A stretch of DNA of 64,000 bases from Candidatus Sphingomonas phytovorans (GCA_029202385.1 CP119314.1:374501-438500); one strand, 5' to 3'. Positions 1 through 10,185 are shown, counted from the first letter of the stretch. A program made the numbers and translations. Notes: generated by a model not told the origin, from the sequence alone.

Positions 1-518
1 TCATCGGCCATATCCTCGAATGCGTGCAGCGCGCCGGGGTCGAGCCCAACCGGGTGCAGATCGAGATCACTGAAACGGCGATCTTCGATGATGCCGATCG
101 CGCGGCGGAGACGCTCTATCGCCTGCGCCAGATGGGCTTCCGCATCGCGCTCGACGATTTCGGCACCGGCTATTCGAGCCTCTACAACATCCGCAAGTTC
201 GCGCTCGATTGCCTGAAGATCGACCGCAGCTTCATCGACGGCATGGGCCGCGAGCGCGAGAGCGCCGCGATCGTCCATTCGATCATCCATCTCGGTCGCG
301 CGCTTGGCCTCGGCGTGATCGCTGAAGGCGTCGAGACCGAAGCTCAGGTCATGGCGCTCCGTGCCGCCGGGGCCTCGCATCTCCAGGGCTATTATTTCTC
401 TCGGCCGGTCGATGCCGATATCGCGCGCGACATGGCGCTGGCGCGCTTCATCCCGGATCCGTCGGGGATCGAGGAGGAATATCTCGAACCTGAACTGGGT
501 AACGGGACTCACGGCTGA
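1..518 (+). CDS. EAL-domain cyclic-di-GMP phosphodiesterase, C-terminal part
   Basis: The frame is open from the window edge (codons in phase with position 3), so this is the 3' end of a longer gene. The visible protein carries the second half of an EAL domain: EITE, then DDFGTGYSSL with the metal-binding aspartates, then KIDRSFI, the EGVET motif and QGYYFSRP near the end. EAL domains hydrolyse c-di-GMP to pGpG at the inner face of the membrane. The EAL signature itself and any GGDEF or sensor part lie outside the window, so whether this is a dual GGDEF-EAL protein cannot be told. Its stop overlaps the start of the next gene (TGATG), implying translational coupling to the histidine kinase. 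Confidence 0.9.
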   Translation, partial: IGHILECVQRAGVEPNRVQIEITETAIFDDADRAAETLYRLRQMGFRIALDDFGTGYSSLYNIRKFALDCLKIDRSFIDGMGRERESAAIVHSIIHLGRALGLGVIAEGVETEAQVMALRAAGASHLQGYYFSRPVDADIARDMALARFIPDPSGIEEEYLEPELGNGTHG

Positions 519-2386
519 TGGCCCATTTCCTCCGCGCCGCTAGCGGCCGGATCGGGGCCCTGCGCAATCCGAAGTCGCTCGGCGCAAAGCTCGTCCTGAT
601 CCTGACCGTGGTGGGGCTGATCGGCTCAGCCGCGATCACCCTGCTGCTCGCCAGCGTCATCGTTCCCAGTTTCAATCAGCTCGAATCCCGCTCGGTCGAG
701 GCGCATGTCGAACGCACCCGCGTCACGCTGCGCGAATATGCGTCGAAGGTCGAAAGCGCGGTGCGCGACTATGGCGACTGGAATTCGAGCTACGACTATA
801 TGGCGCGCCAGACCGCTGCGTTCGAGGAGGAATCCTTCTCGCCCCTCGCGATGGAGAATCTCGGCGTCAACGGCATGGCCTATGTTGCCAATGACGGCCG
901 TATCGTCATTGCCCGCTGGCGCGGTGCTAGGGGCGACGATCCGGCGATGCGCAAGGCGCTGATCGGGCAGATCCGAACCGTCGACTTTCCGAAGATGCTC
1001 GGCGCGCGCAACTCGGCGAGCTTCTTCGTGCGGCTTGGCCGCGTGATCGCGGCGGTCGGCGTCGCGCAGGTCCGCCGCAGCGACGGTAGCGGAACTCCGC
1101 GCGGCTATGTGCTGATGGCGCGGCGGATCACGTCGGAACAGCTTTCCGGCCTGCTCCAGCTCAACGCCCGGCTCGATCTTGCAACTCTTGCCGATGAGGG
1201 ACGAATCACCCCCGATCGGGAAAAAATGCGGATCGCCGTGCCGATCCTCGGCCCCGGTGGCCATGCCGTGGCGAGCGCCGATTTCACCGTGCCGCGCGAC
1301 GTATCGGTACTCGGCCGGCGCATGCTTCTCCTCGCTGTCGCCGGATCGACCCTGTTGCTGCTTGTGGTGCTGCTGATGTTGCGGCGGATGATCACGCGGC
1401 TGGTGCTGCGTCCGCTTCGCCGGGTGGAGAACCATATGCAGGTCGTCCGCTCGTCCGGAGCGCTCGGCCTGCTGCCCGACGAGGCGGCGCGACAGGATGA
1501 GATCGGCTCGCTCGGCCGCAGCTTCAACGCGATGCTCCGCCAGCTGAAGGACCTGCGCGAGCAACTCGAGGTGCAGAGCTTCGCGCTCGGCCGCAGCGAG
1601 AGCGCCGTCGCGGTGATGCACAATGTCCGCAACGCGCTGAATCCGATCAGCACGATCATCAGCCAGGGTATCGTCCAGCCGGCGCCGATGGATCGCGGCA
1701 CGCTCGATCGCGCCGTCGCCGAGCTGGCGAAGGACGATATTCCGAAGGCACGGCGCGATAAGCTCGTCGCGTTTGTCTCGGCCGCGATCGAGGCCGAGGC
1801 GAAGGATCGCGATGAACGCCGCCGTCAGCTCCAGGTCGGCCGGGAGGCCATGAGCCATGTGCTCGAGATCATCGGCGAGCAGCAGCAGGCGGCCAATGGC
1901 CGGCCCGAGCTCGAGCCATGCGACGTGACCGAGATCATTGCCAGGAACGCGACGATCGCTCGCTATTCGGGCGGACTGTCGATCGCGTTCAGCTTCCCCG
2001 CGCGTCCTCATCTCGCCATGGGCAGCCGCGTGATCCTGAGCCAGGTTATCGGCAATCTCTTCGCCAATGCGGCCGAGGCGATCGGTGCGCGGGGGATGGG
2101 CGGCGGCAGCATCGGCGTGACGATCGACGAGGAAAAGGGGCAGACCATCATCGCCATCCGCGATGACGGCGAAGGTTTCGCGATCGATCGCGCACCGACG
2201 CTGTTCCAGCGCGGTTTCTCCACCCGCAAGCACAAGTCGGGCGGCCTTGGCCTCCACTGGTGCGCCAACTCCATGACGGCGATGCAAGGCTCGCTCCGGC
2301 TCGAGAGCGAAGGCGAGGGCAGGGGCGCCGTCGCGGTCCTGACTCTCGCGACGGCGGTTCCCGAGCGGCGGGAACTGGCGGCCTGA
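518..2386 (+). CDS. Membrane sensor histidine kinase with CHASE4-like sensor
   Basis: The 622-residue protein has a first membrane segment at about residues 24-46. A periplasmic sensor follows, resembling CHASE4 (ERTRVTLREYASKVESAV followed by DYGDWNSSYDYM). A second membrane segment lies near 265-290, then a HAMP-like linker, a phospho-acceptor region (VMHNVRNALNPIS, His about 368) and a C-terminal HATPase domain. The HATPase shows an N box (NLFANAAEAI), a G1 motif (DDGEGF) and GGLGLHW. It should autophosphorylate on His in response to an extracytoplasmic signal and pass phosphate to a response regulator. No regulator gene is adjacent. Coupling to the EAL gene suggests a link to c-di-GMP signalling. 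The H-box is not the classical HELR type, so the phosphorelay partner is unknown. Confidence 0.85.
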   Translation: MAHFLRAASGRIGALRNPKSLGAKLVLILTVVGLIGSAAITLLLASVIVPSFNQLESRSVEAHVERTRVTLREYASKVESAVRDYGDWNSSYDYMARQTAAFEEESFSPLAMENLGVNGMAYVANDGRIVIARWRGARGDDPAMRKALIGQIRTVDFPKMLGARNSASFFVRLGRVIAAVGVAQVRRSDGSGTPRGYVLMARRITSEQLSGLLQLNARLDLATLADEGRITPDREKMRIAVPILGPGGHAVASADFTVPRDVSVLGRRMLLLAVAGSTLLLLVVLLMLRRMITRLVLRPLRRVENHMQVVRSSGALGLLPDEAARQDEIGSLGRSFNAMLRQLKDLREQLEVQSFALGRSESAVAVMHNVRNALNPISTIISQGIVQPAPMDRGTLDRAVAELAKDDIPKARRDKLVAFVSAAIEAEAKDRDERRRQLQVGREAMSHVLEIIGEQQQAANGRPELEPCDVTEIIARNATIARYSGGLSIAFSFPARPHLAMGSRVILSQVIGNLFANAAEAIGARGMGGGSIGVTIDEEKGQTIIAIRDDGEGFAIDRAPTLFQRGFSTRKHKSGGLGLHWCANSMTAMQGSLRLESEGEGRGAVAVLTLATAVPERRELAA

Positions 2387-2420
2387 CAGCCGCCAGCCCC
2401 TCTCACGAGCGACGTGCCGC

Positions 2421-3062
2421 TCAGCCGTCGATCAGTCGCCTCAGCTTGGCGAGGGCAGGCGCCTGGCCCTCATGGCCGTCGATGGTGGTGACGAACTCGC
2501 CCTTGCGCCCCATCAGGAACACTGACGCGCTGTGGTCGATGGTATAGTCGCCGCCCGGTTGCGGCACCTTCTCGTAATAGACGTGATAGGCCTTCACGAT
2601 CTGCGCGAGCTGGACGGCATTCCCGCTCAGCCCGATGATCGGCGTCTCGAACAGCGTCAGATAGGTGCCGATATCGGCCGGCTTGTCATGCTCGGGATCG
2701 ACTGAAACGAAGACGATGTCGAACTTGTCGCCGGCGCTGCCCAGTTCCTTGCGCAGTTGCGCCATGCGCGACAGCGTCGTCGGGCAGACATCGGGGCAAC
2801 GGGTGAAGCCGAAGAAGATCGCGAAGGGCCTGCCCCTCAGCGTCTTGTCGGTCACTGGCCTGCCGTTCTGGTCGATCATGGCGAACGGCCCGCCGATGGC
2901 GCTTGCATAGGCCTCGGCATTGCCCGGCTGAGGTTTGGGCTTGTCCAGCAGTGCGAACGCACCAGCGCCGGCCGCCAGGGCGGCCGCGCCCCATAATGCT
3001 ACCCGGACCCTGTTGAGCCGGGCCCGGGGCGCGGCGGGCTCGGTCGGCTCAATGCTGCTCAT
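2421..3062 (-). CDS. SCO1/SenC-family copper chaperone or thiol reductase
   Basis: The 213-residue protein has one N-terminal membrane anchor (about residues 20-40) and a thioredoxin-like SCO domain. The copper-binding CPDVCP motif (Cys89, Cys93) and the distal conserved His in YTIDHSAS are both present. SCO proteins deliver copper to the CuA centre of cytochrome c oxidase, or act as thiol-disulfide reductases, on the periplasmic side. The start overlaps the end of the upstream PCu(A)C gene by 14 bases. It is therefore the last gene of a minus-strand copper operon and converges on the histidine kinase gene. The SCO-PCu(A)C pair is a known partnership in CuA assembly. Confidence 0.93.
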   Translation of the reverse strand: MSSIEPTEPAAPRARLNRVRVALWGAAALAAGAGAFALLDKPKPQPGNAEAYASAIGGPFAMIDQNGRPVTDKTLRGRPFAIFFGFTRCPDVCPTTLSRMAQLRKELGSAGDKFDIVFVSVDPEHDKPADIGTYLTLFETPIIGLSGNAVQLAQIVKAYHVYYEKVPQPGGDYTIDHSASVFLMGRKGEFVTTIDGHEGQAPALAKLRRLIDG

Positions 3063-3531
3063 GATGGCTGCCTCCCGGCCCCTGCGCGGTGACCGGTTCG
3101 ACCTTGAAGGCGATCCTGATCGTGCCCGCGCGCTCGAAGCTGAGTTGGGCCGGGATCATCGCCCCGCGCTTCAGCGGCGCCTTCAGCCCGACGAGCATGA
3201 TGTGAAGGCCACCGGGCGCCATCGCGACCGTGGCACCCGCTGGAATCGCCACGCCGCCGGTCAGGCGACGCATGCGCATGACGCCGCGATCCATCGACAT
3301 GCTGTGGATCTGCACTTCGCGCGCGGCCGGCGATGTGGCTGAAATCAGGCGATCCGGCTGCCTGCCCTTGTTGGTCAGGCTCAGATATCCGCCGCCGACC
3401 GACTGGGACGGGGCTGTTTCGCGGGCCCAGGGATGGCTGATCCTGATCGTGCCGGCGTTGAGGTCGCGGGCGGCGGCGGGGGCGGCCAGGCACGCGAGCG
3501 TGGCCGCCAGGGTAGTTCTTGAATAACGCAT
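3049..3531 (-). CDS. Periplasmic PCu(A)C copper chaperone
   Basis: The start at 3531 is chosen because it gives a signal peptide (MRYSRTTLAATLACLAAPAAA) and a GGAG ribosome site; the frame stays open upstream without homology. The mature domain carries the PCu(A)C copper ligands: HSM, then MRM about ten residues on, then the distal HIM (GGLHIMLVGL). PCu(A)C proteins bind Cu(I) in the periplasm and load the CuA site of cytochrome oxidase. The gene overlaps the SCO gene downstream, indicating coupled translation. The C-terminus ends HHEQH, a short extra His-containing tail that might also bind metal. Confidence 0.92.
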   Translation of the reverse strand: MRYSRTTLAATLACLAAPAAARDLNAGTIRISHPWARETAPSQSVGGGYLSLTNKGRQPDRLISATSPAAREVQIHSMSMDRGVMRMRRLTGGVAIPAGATVAMAPGGLHIMLVGLKAPLKRGAMIPAQLSFERAGTIRIAFKVEPVTAQGPGGSHHEQH

Positions 3532-3658
3532 CGAAGTTGCTCCTGCCGGACATGTCCGGACGAGAAATGGGGCACGCACGCCATCGGATGCGATGGCGGC
3601 GTCGGCTGCATTGCTGCGGGAAGGCCCTCGGTCCCGGGCGTACCGGGCAAGCGAAGGA

Positions 3659-4063
3659 TCAGGCCGTGGCCGGCGGCCCGCGAAGCGGCGGGCGCAGATA
3701 GGATGGCGTGCGGCGGGGGATCGCCAGCGGCACGCGAACGGCAAGGGCGAGGATGAAGAACAGGGCCAGCACCAGCAATACCGGATCGGTTCCGCCCAGT
3801 GTGGGCGCTGACAGTGCTGAGAAGGCGCAGGGGGCTTCGGCCTTGCCGGGGTGGTCGTGCTGCGGTGTCGGAACGCGCTCGACGGATAGCGCCATGACGC
3901 GCTGTTGCGCGCTACCGCCCGAGCAGATCTGGACCATGATCGTCCCGCCCGAAGCCGCGGGCATGAAACCGGCGGGCACCAGCACGCGCATCAGCAGCGC
4001 GGCGGCGACGATCCATGCGGCCAGCAGCGGGTGGCGCGACAAATGAAGGCGTAACCCGGTCAC
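3659..4063 (-). CDS. DUF2946-family small protein
   Basis: A 134-residue protein read from a GTG start. It has an N-terminal hydrophobic helix (LLAAWIVAAALLMRVLVPAGFMP), a Cys/His-containing middle (QICSGG, QHDHPGKAEAPCAFSAL) and a second membrane helix near residues 95-115. The VPAGFMP segment and the paired cysteines are typical of DUF2946 proteins, often found in copper-homeostasis clusters. The biochemical role is not established. Its place between two PCu(A)C genes supports a copper or heme-copper oxidase connection. Start choice is uncertain because no strong ribosome site is visible. Confidence 0.7.
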   Translation of the reverse strand: MTGLRLHLSRHPLLAAWIVAAALLMRVLVPAGFMPAASGGTIMVQICSGGSAQQRVMALSVERVPTPQHDHPGKAEAPCAFSALSAPTLGGTDPVLLVLALFFILALAVRVPLAIPRRTPSYLRPPLRGPPATA

Positions 4064-4160
4064 GCGCTGCGGCTAGCGTCTTGCATCACGTTTGTCGATT
4101 TTGGGAATCGGCCCGCCCAATCGGGGGCAGGGCCTCGCCCTCGCCCTCGTCCTCGCACCG

Positions 4161-4643
4161 TCACGCCCGCTCCATCGCCGTGCCGAAGGGGAGGATTTCT
4201 TCGTAGCAGGCAAGCGCGGGCGCTCCGATCACCGTGGCGCCGCGCCGGATCATGAAGGCGTGCCGCACGATCTCGGCCTGTTGCTCGATGCCGTAGCGAT
4301 ACAGCGGCAGGCCGGGACGGATGGCATAGTCGTAGCGGCAGAAGGGATGCCGTGCGATCGGCAGCATGATGCCCTTCTGGTGCTGCCACACATGAGTCAT
4401 CTCATGGATGAACAGGCCCTGGTCCTCCAGCGATCCTGCCGAGAAATCGTCGCGGTAATGTGTGCCTCTGGGGTGGAAATGGATCGATCCGGTCGGCGCC
4501 ATCACGGTCTCGCGCGGCTGGAAGAACGCCCATTTGCGCCGCTTGATACGCACCGGCGCATAATCGACCGAGTCGCCGAACACGCTTCGCGCCAGGGCGA
4601 TCTCGCCACCGGTCAGGGGGCGACCAGTCGAATCGGTGCTCAA
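4161..4643 (-). CDS. Metallopeptidase-like protein with HExxH motif (vgr-related type)
   Basis: The 160-residue protein contains IHEMTHVWQHQ, an HExxH zinc motif, in a short soluble protein without signal peptide. Similar sphingomonad proteins are annotated as vgr-related, with DUF4157-like zinc-protease character. It starts with TTG at 4643, in a TTGA overlap with the stop of the upstream PCu(A)C lipoprotein gene, so translation is coupled. The function is unknown: the motif suggests zinc-dependent hydrolysis, but no substrate can be read from the sequence. Its position inside the copper operon may reflect shared expression rather than shared function. Confidence 0.65.
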   Translation of the reverse strand: MSTDSTGRPLTGGEIALARSVFGDSVDYAPVRIKRRKWAFFQPRETVMAPTGSIHFHPRGTHYRDDFSAGSLEDQGLFIHEMTHVWQHQKGIMLPIARHPFCRYDYAIRPGLPLYRYGIEQQAEIVRHAFMIRRGATVIGAPALACYEEILPFGTAMERA

Positions 4644-5080
4644 CTTCCCGGCGCTGCGTCGCCCGCACCGACTGCTGTCGCCTTGTAGGTGATGCGCTGG
4701 CCGTCAGCGAAGGTGAAGAGCAGCGGCACCGGGGCGCCGGGTTTGATACCCGGGTTGACGTCGAACAGCATCACATGCTTGCCGCCCGGCGCGAAGACGA
4801 TCTTGTCGCCCGCGGGCACCCGGACCTGTTCGATCGGCTTCATCGACGACATCGATCCAGACTTCATCGATTCGTGCATCTCCGCCCGGATCGAGACATC
4901 GCTCGAAACGCTGATCAGCGTCGCGTCGGCGGGGCCGCCATGCAGCGTGAAATACGCCGCGGCCGGCCCGCGCGGCACCGCAGCCAGCCGTACCCAGGCG
5001 TTGCTGACATGCATTTCCTTCGGGCCGTCGCACCCGGCGAGCGTCAGCATGAGGCAAAGAAGGGCAGGGATACGCATCAT
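4640..5080 (-). CDS. PCu(A)C copper chaperone lipoprotein
   Basis: Starts at tandem ATGs (5080 and 5077) behind GGGAG. The N-terminus [17 protein letters not shown] ends in a lipobox (LAGC), so this is probably a lipoprotein. The domain has the PCu(A)C ligand pattern MHESM, SMSSM and the distal HVM ([10 protein letters not shown]). It is the first gene of the minus-strand copper operon and is transcribed divergently from dnaK. Two PCu(A)C paralogues in one operon, one lipidated and one soluble, may hand copper from a membrane-tethered to a free form; that is inference. Confidence 0.9.
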   Translation of the reverse strand: MMRIPALLCLMLTLAGCDGPKEMHVSNAWVRLAAVPRGPAAAYFTLHGGPADATLISVSSDVSIRAEMHESMKSGSMSSMKPIEQVRVPAGDKIVFAPGGKHVMLFDVNPGIKPGAPVPLLFTFADGQRITYKATAVGAGDAAPGS

Positions 5081-5127
5081 ATTCTCCCGCTTCGGGAATG
5101 TTGTCAGGCCTCTACGGAGTCGAAAAT

Positions 5128-5157
5128 CTTGCGGCAAGCGAAAGCCCCCCTATATCG
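5128..5157 (+). promoter_or_regulatory. Predicted RpoH (heat-shock) promoter of dnaK
   Basis: CTTG at 5128-5131 is followed after exactly 17 bases by CCTATATCG at 5149-5157. This fits the alphaproteobacterial heat-shock consensus CTTG-N17-CYTATNTNNG except for the last G. It lies about 80 bases upstream of the dnaK ATG. dnaK is a classic RpoH target, so the assignment is likely, though it rests on motif match only. Confidence 0.65.
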
Positions 5158-5237
5158 CCAGCAGTAAGTGTCGCGTCGCCCAGTCTGGGGGCGCGGCCGA
5201 GAGGCAATTTTTTAGAAGACGGGGGCCGAAGAGGACC

Positions 5238-7148
<1,911 letters not shown>

Positions 7149-7161
7149 CTTGTTGCGTTCC

Positions 7162-7201
7162 CCCCGTTATTCCTGCGATGCGATCCGCAGGGGTAACGGG
7201 G
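7162..7201 (+). other. Long intergenic hairpin between dnaK and dnaJ
   Basis: A 16-bp stem (7162-7177 with 7186-7201, including two G-T pairs) closes an 8-base loop. It has no T-run, so it is unlikely to be a simple terminator. Its right arm ends at the start of the purine-rich ribosome site of dnaJ. It may set the dnaK:dnaJ ratio by attenuation, RNA processing, or partial masking of the dnaJ ribosome site. Confidence 0.6.
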
Positions 7202-7217
7202 AGGGCGGGGGCCCAAG

Positions 7218-8336
7218 ATGACCACCGAAGTCGATTTCTACGAATTGCTCGAATGTGAGCGCACCGCGAACGATGCGACGCTGAAGGCGTCCTATCGGAA
7301 GCTCGCGATGAAATATCACCCGGACAAGAATGACGGGTGCAAGGACAGCGAATCGCGCTTCAAGGCGATCAGCGAGGCTTATGATTGCCTCAAGGATCCG
7401 CAGAAACGCGCTGCCTATGACCGGTTCGGCCATGCGGCTTTCCGCAACGGCGCGGGTGCAGGCGGCGGCGGTGCGCAGGATTTCGGCGCGTTCAGCGACA
7501 TCTTCGAAAATATCTTCGGCGAATTCATGGGCGGCGGTGGCCGTGCCCCGCGCGGTCAGCGCCGTGGTGCGGATCTTCGCTACGACATGGAGATCACGCT
7601 TGAGGACGCATTCCGCGGCAAGTCGACCGAGATCACGGTCGACGTATCCGCTGCCTGCGATTCGTGCCACGGTACCGGCGCCAATCCCGGCACCAGCGCC
7701 AAGGCGTGCGGCACCTGTGCCGGCCATGGCAAGGTGCGGGCGCAGCAGGGTTTCTTCGTGGTCGAGCGGACCTGCCCCAGTTGCCACGGCGCTGGCCAGG
7801 TCATCTCCGATCCCTGCGGCCATTGCCGGGGCGAGGGCCGCGTCGAAAAGACCAAGACGCTCACGGTCAACATCCCGCCCGGCGTGGACGAGGGCACGCG
7901 CGTTCGCCTGACCGGCGAGGGCGAGGCGGGCGCGCGCGGCGCCCCTCCGGGCGATCTCTATATCTTCCTGCACGTGCTGCGGCATGCGCTGTTCGAGCGT
8001 GAGGGCACGACCCTCTTCGCCCGCGCGCCGATCAGCTTCACCACGGCGTCCCTGGGCGGCGAGATTCGCATCCCCGGTCCCGATGGCGAACGCCACACGA
8101 TCAAGATTCCGGCCGGCACCCAGAGCGGCCGGGAACTGCGCCAGCGTGGTGCTGGCATGCCCGTCCTGCAAGGCCGGGGGCGCGGCGACCTGGTGATCCG
8201 CGTCGAGGTGGAAACCCCGACCAAGCTCACCGCGAAGCAGCGCGATCTGCTCGAACAGTTCCGGGCGACCGAAACCGGTGAAGAATGCCCCCAGACCATG
8301 GGGTTCTTCAAGAAGGTGAAGAGCGCGCTGGGTTGA
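7218..8336 (+). CDS. dnaJ: Co-chaperone DnaJ (Hsp40)
   Basis: The 372-residue protein has an N-terminal J domain with the HPD motif (KYHPDKN), a Gly/Phe-rich linker (residues about 75-115), and four CxxCxGxG-type zinc repeats (CDSCHGTG, CGTCAGHG, CPSCHGAG, CGHCRGEG). Two C-terminal beta-barrel substrate domains follow. It stimulates DnaK ATP hydrolysis and delivers clients. It lies 69 bases downstream of dnaK with a stable hairpin between them, and is followed by a palindromic hairpin. All family residues are present. Confidence 0.98.
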   Translation: MTTEVDFYELLECERTANDATLKASYRKLAMKYHPDKNDGCKDSESRFKAISEAYDCLKDPQKRAAYDRFGHAAFRNGAGAGGGGAQDFGAFSDIFENIFGEFMGGGGRAPRGQRRGADLRYDMEITLEDAFRGKSTEITVDVSAACDSCHGTGANPGTSAKACGTCAGHGKVRAQQGFFVVERTCPSCHGAGQVISDPCGHCRGEGRVEKTKTLTVNIPPGVDEGTRVRLTGEGEAGARGAPPGDLYIFLHVLRHALFEREGTTLFARAPISFTTASLGGEIRIPGPDGERHTIKIPAGTQSGRELRQRGAGMPVLQGRGRGDLVIRVEVETPTKLTAKQRDLLEQFRATETGEECPQTMGFFKKVKSALG

Positions 8337-8341
8337 TCTTT

Positions 8342-8363
8342 CCCCTCCCGCTTGCGGGAGGGG
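8342..8363 (+). terminator. Palindromic hairpin after dnaJ (CCCTCCCG-type intergenic repeat)
   Basis: A perfect 9-bp stem (8342-8350 with 8355-8363) closes a CTTG loop just after the dnaJ stop. There is no T-tract. Related G/C-rich hairpins follow ydbL (16840-16863) and precede recO (51516-51539), so this is probably a genome-wide intergenic palindrome that also ends or stabilises transcripts. Confidence 0.6.
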
Positions 8364-8450
8364 CAGGCGTTGACGTCTGAGAGGCGCGACAAGGCCTCGA
8401 ATCAAATCGCCATCCGGATTTTTCGGAAACAGCCAGGTCCGCCGCCCTGA

Positions 8451-8472
8451 CCGCCCCTTTTGCAAGGGGCGG
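8451..8472 (-). terminator. Hairpin with GNRA-type loop after the 26-residue ORF
   Basis: A 9-bp stem (8451-8459 with 8464-8472) closes a loop that reads GCAA on the minus strand. It lies 13 bases beyond the stop of the small ORF at 8486-8566. It probably ends or protects that transcript; a downstream T-run is missing. Confidence 0.45.
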
Positions 8473-8485
8473 GCGGGCCGATGGC

Positions 8486-8566
8486 TCAGAGGCTTACGAC
8501 CTCGACCACCAGCACCAGGGCCGTGAGTGTCAGCACGCTGCTGACCACGGTTTCCAGGAAAGGCAT
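8486..8566 (-). CDS. 26-residue hydrophobic peptide (predicted small membrane protein)
   Basis: A very short frame starting MPFLETVVSSVLTLT and continuing as one uninterrupted hydrophobic helix rich in Val and Leu, with a single internal Glu. It has an ATG, a GGAG ribosome site 8 bases upstream, and a stable hairpin after the stop. A second hairpin (8581-8598) separates it from the end of purB, so it may sit on a processed purB transcript or have its own promoter. The peptide resembles a single-pass membrane peptide. No family is recognised. A second peptide of the same kind occurs at 11811-11897. Confidence 0.45.
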   Translation of the reverse strand: MPFLETVVSSVLTLTALVLVVEVVSL

Positions 8567-8580
8567 GGTTTGGTCTCCGA

Positions 8581-8598
8581 TGCCGGAAAAGTCCGGCA
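8581..8598 (-). terminator. Short hairpin between purB and the small ORF
   Basis: A 7-bp perfect stem (8581-8587 with 8592-8598) with a 4-base loop lies about 75 bases after the purB stop and just ahead of the ribosome site of the 26-residue ORF. It may end purB transcription or be an RNA processing site. Confidence 0.35.
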
Positions 8599-8671
8599 CG
8601 GGTCAGGTGGGAATAGTTGCGCCGGCGCGCAATATTATTACGCGCCTTCGCAGTTGCAGCAAATGCAATCG

Positions 8672-9979
8672 TTACGCGTCGATGCCGAACACCCGCGCGA
8701 AGATCGTGTCGACATGCTTCAGATGATAGCCAAGGTCGAACTTGTCCTCGATTTCCTCGGGCGACAGGGCCGCGGTCACCTCGGGATCGGCCTTGAGCAG
8801 TTCGAGCAGCGACAGTTCGCCGTCCGATTCCCACACCTTCATCGCGTTGCGCTGGACGAGCCGGTACGCATCCTCCCGGCTCACGCCGGCCTGGGTCAGC
8901 GCCAGCAGCACGCGCTGCGAATGGACGAGGCCACCCATCTTGTTCAGGTTCTTCTCCATTCGCGCCGGATAGACGAGCAGCTTGTCCATCACCCCGGTCA
9001 GCCGGGCGAGCGCGAAGTCGAGCGTGATCGTCGCGTCAGGCCCGATATAGCGCTCGACCGACGAATGGCTGATGTCGCGTTCGTGCCACAGTGCCACATT
9101 CTCCAGTGCAGGCGTCACATAACCTCGTACCATGCGGGCGAGGCCGGTCAGATTCTCGGTCAGCACCGGGTTGCGCTTGTGCGGCATCGCTGAGGAGCCC
9201 TTCTGCCCCGGCGAGAAATATTCTTCCGCCTCTAGCACCTCGGTGCGCTGCAGATGACGGATTTCGGTAGCGAGGCGCTCGATCGAGCTGGCGATCACAC
9301 CCAGCGTCGCGAAGAACATCGCATGGCGGTCACGCGGGATTACCTGGGTCGAGACCGGCTCGACACTCAGGCCTAGCTTCTCGGCGACATGCGCTTCCAC
9401 GAACGGGTCGATATTGGCGAAGGTGCCGACCGCGCCGGAGATCGCGCAGGTCGCGACGTCTGCCCGCGCCGCTACCAGCCGCGCGCGGTTGCGGTCGAAC
9501 TCGGCATAGGCCTGGGCGAGCTTGAGGCCGAAGGTCACCGGCTCGGCATGGATACCGTGGCTGCGGCCGATCGTCGGGGTCAGCTTGTGTTCGACCGCGC
9601 GGCGTTTCAGCACGGCGAGCAGCGCGTCGATATCGGCGATCAGGATGTCGCTGGCCCGGGCGAGTTGCACCGCCAGGCAGGTATCGAGCACGTCCGACGA
9701 GGTCATGCCCTGGTGCATGAAGCGCGCCTCGGGGCCGACATGCTCGGCGACATTGGTCAGGAACGCGATCACGTCATGCTTGGTCTCGCGCTCGATCTCG
9801 TCGATCCGGTCGACCTCGAAGGCGCCTTTTTCCCAGATCGCCTTGGCGGCTTCCTTGGGCACCACGCCCAGTTCTGCGAGCGCATCGGTGGCGTGCGCCT
9901 CGATCTCGAACCAGATGCGGAAACGGGCTTCGGGCGTCCAGATGGCGACCATGTCGGGGCGTGAGTAGCGTGGCACCAT
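8672..9979 (-). CDS. purB: Adenylosuccinate lyase
   Basis: The 435-residue protein belongs to the fumarase/aspartase superfamily and carries the signature loop GSSAMPHKRNP with its catalytic Ser. It also has TSSDVLDT and the early PRYSRPDMVAIW typical of PurB. It catalyses two purine-synthesis steps, SAICAR to AICAR and adenylosuccinate to AMP, releasing fumarate. An AGGA ribosome site precedes the ATG. It is transcribed divergently from the EF-hand gene and appears monocistronic, apart from a possible 26-residue ORF downstream. Confidence 0.97.
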   Translation of the reverse strand: MVPRYSRPDMVAIWTPEARFRIWFEIEAHATDALAELGVVPKEAAKAIWEKGAFEVDRIDEIERETKHDVIAFLTNVAEHVGPEARFMHQGMTSSDVLDTCLAVQLARASDILIADIDALLAVLKRRAVEHKLTPTIGRSHGIHAEPVTFGLKLAQAYAEFDRNRARLVAARADVATCAISGAVGTFANIDPFVEAHVAEKLGLSVEPVSTQVIPRDRHAMFFATLGVIASSIERLATEIRHLQRTEVLEAEEYFSPGQKGSSAMPHKRNPVLTENLTGLARMVRGYVTPALENVALWHERDISHSSVERYIGPDATITLDFALARLTGVMDKLLVYPARMEKNLNKMGGLVHSQRVLLALTQAGVSREDAYRLVQRNAMKVWESDGELSLLELLKADPEVTAALSPEEIEDKFDLGYHLKHVDTIFARVFGIDA

Positions 9980-10010
9980 TGCAACGGTTCCTGAAATTCC
10001 GGTTTCTGTT

Positions 10011-10039
10011 CATCGCGAATCCTGAACGGACTCGCGATG
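10011..10039 (-). promoter_or_regulatory. Inverted repeat in the purB leader
   Basis: Perfect 8-base arms CATCGCGA (10011-10018) and TCGCGATG (10032-10039) are separated by 13 bases, about 30 bases upstream of the purB start. It could be an operator or a leader hairpin. No regulator can be assigned. Confidence 0.35.
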
Positions 10040-10185
10040 AGGCGCGCGTTAGCAGGGACGGGGTGAAGCTTCAAATCGAGAAAAAATGAACCATCTCGAT
10101 GGACGAGGGGTTATACTATCAAGTGTTGATTGGTGATGGAATCAGTCATTCACGAATTCTTGAAGTAAAATCAACGGAGAGAATC

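Noticed and set aside
626..2287. Long minus-strand frames opposite the histidine kinase, and similar ones opposite dnaK, ydbH, GH65 and DUF3857 genes
   Set aside because: They mirror the codon-position GC of the real genes, have low-complexity Arg/His/Asp composition and no ribosome sites.
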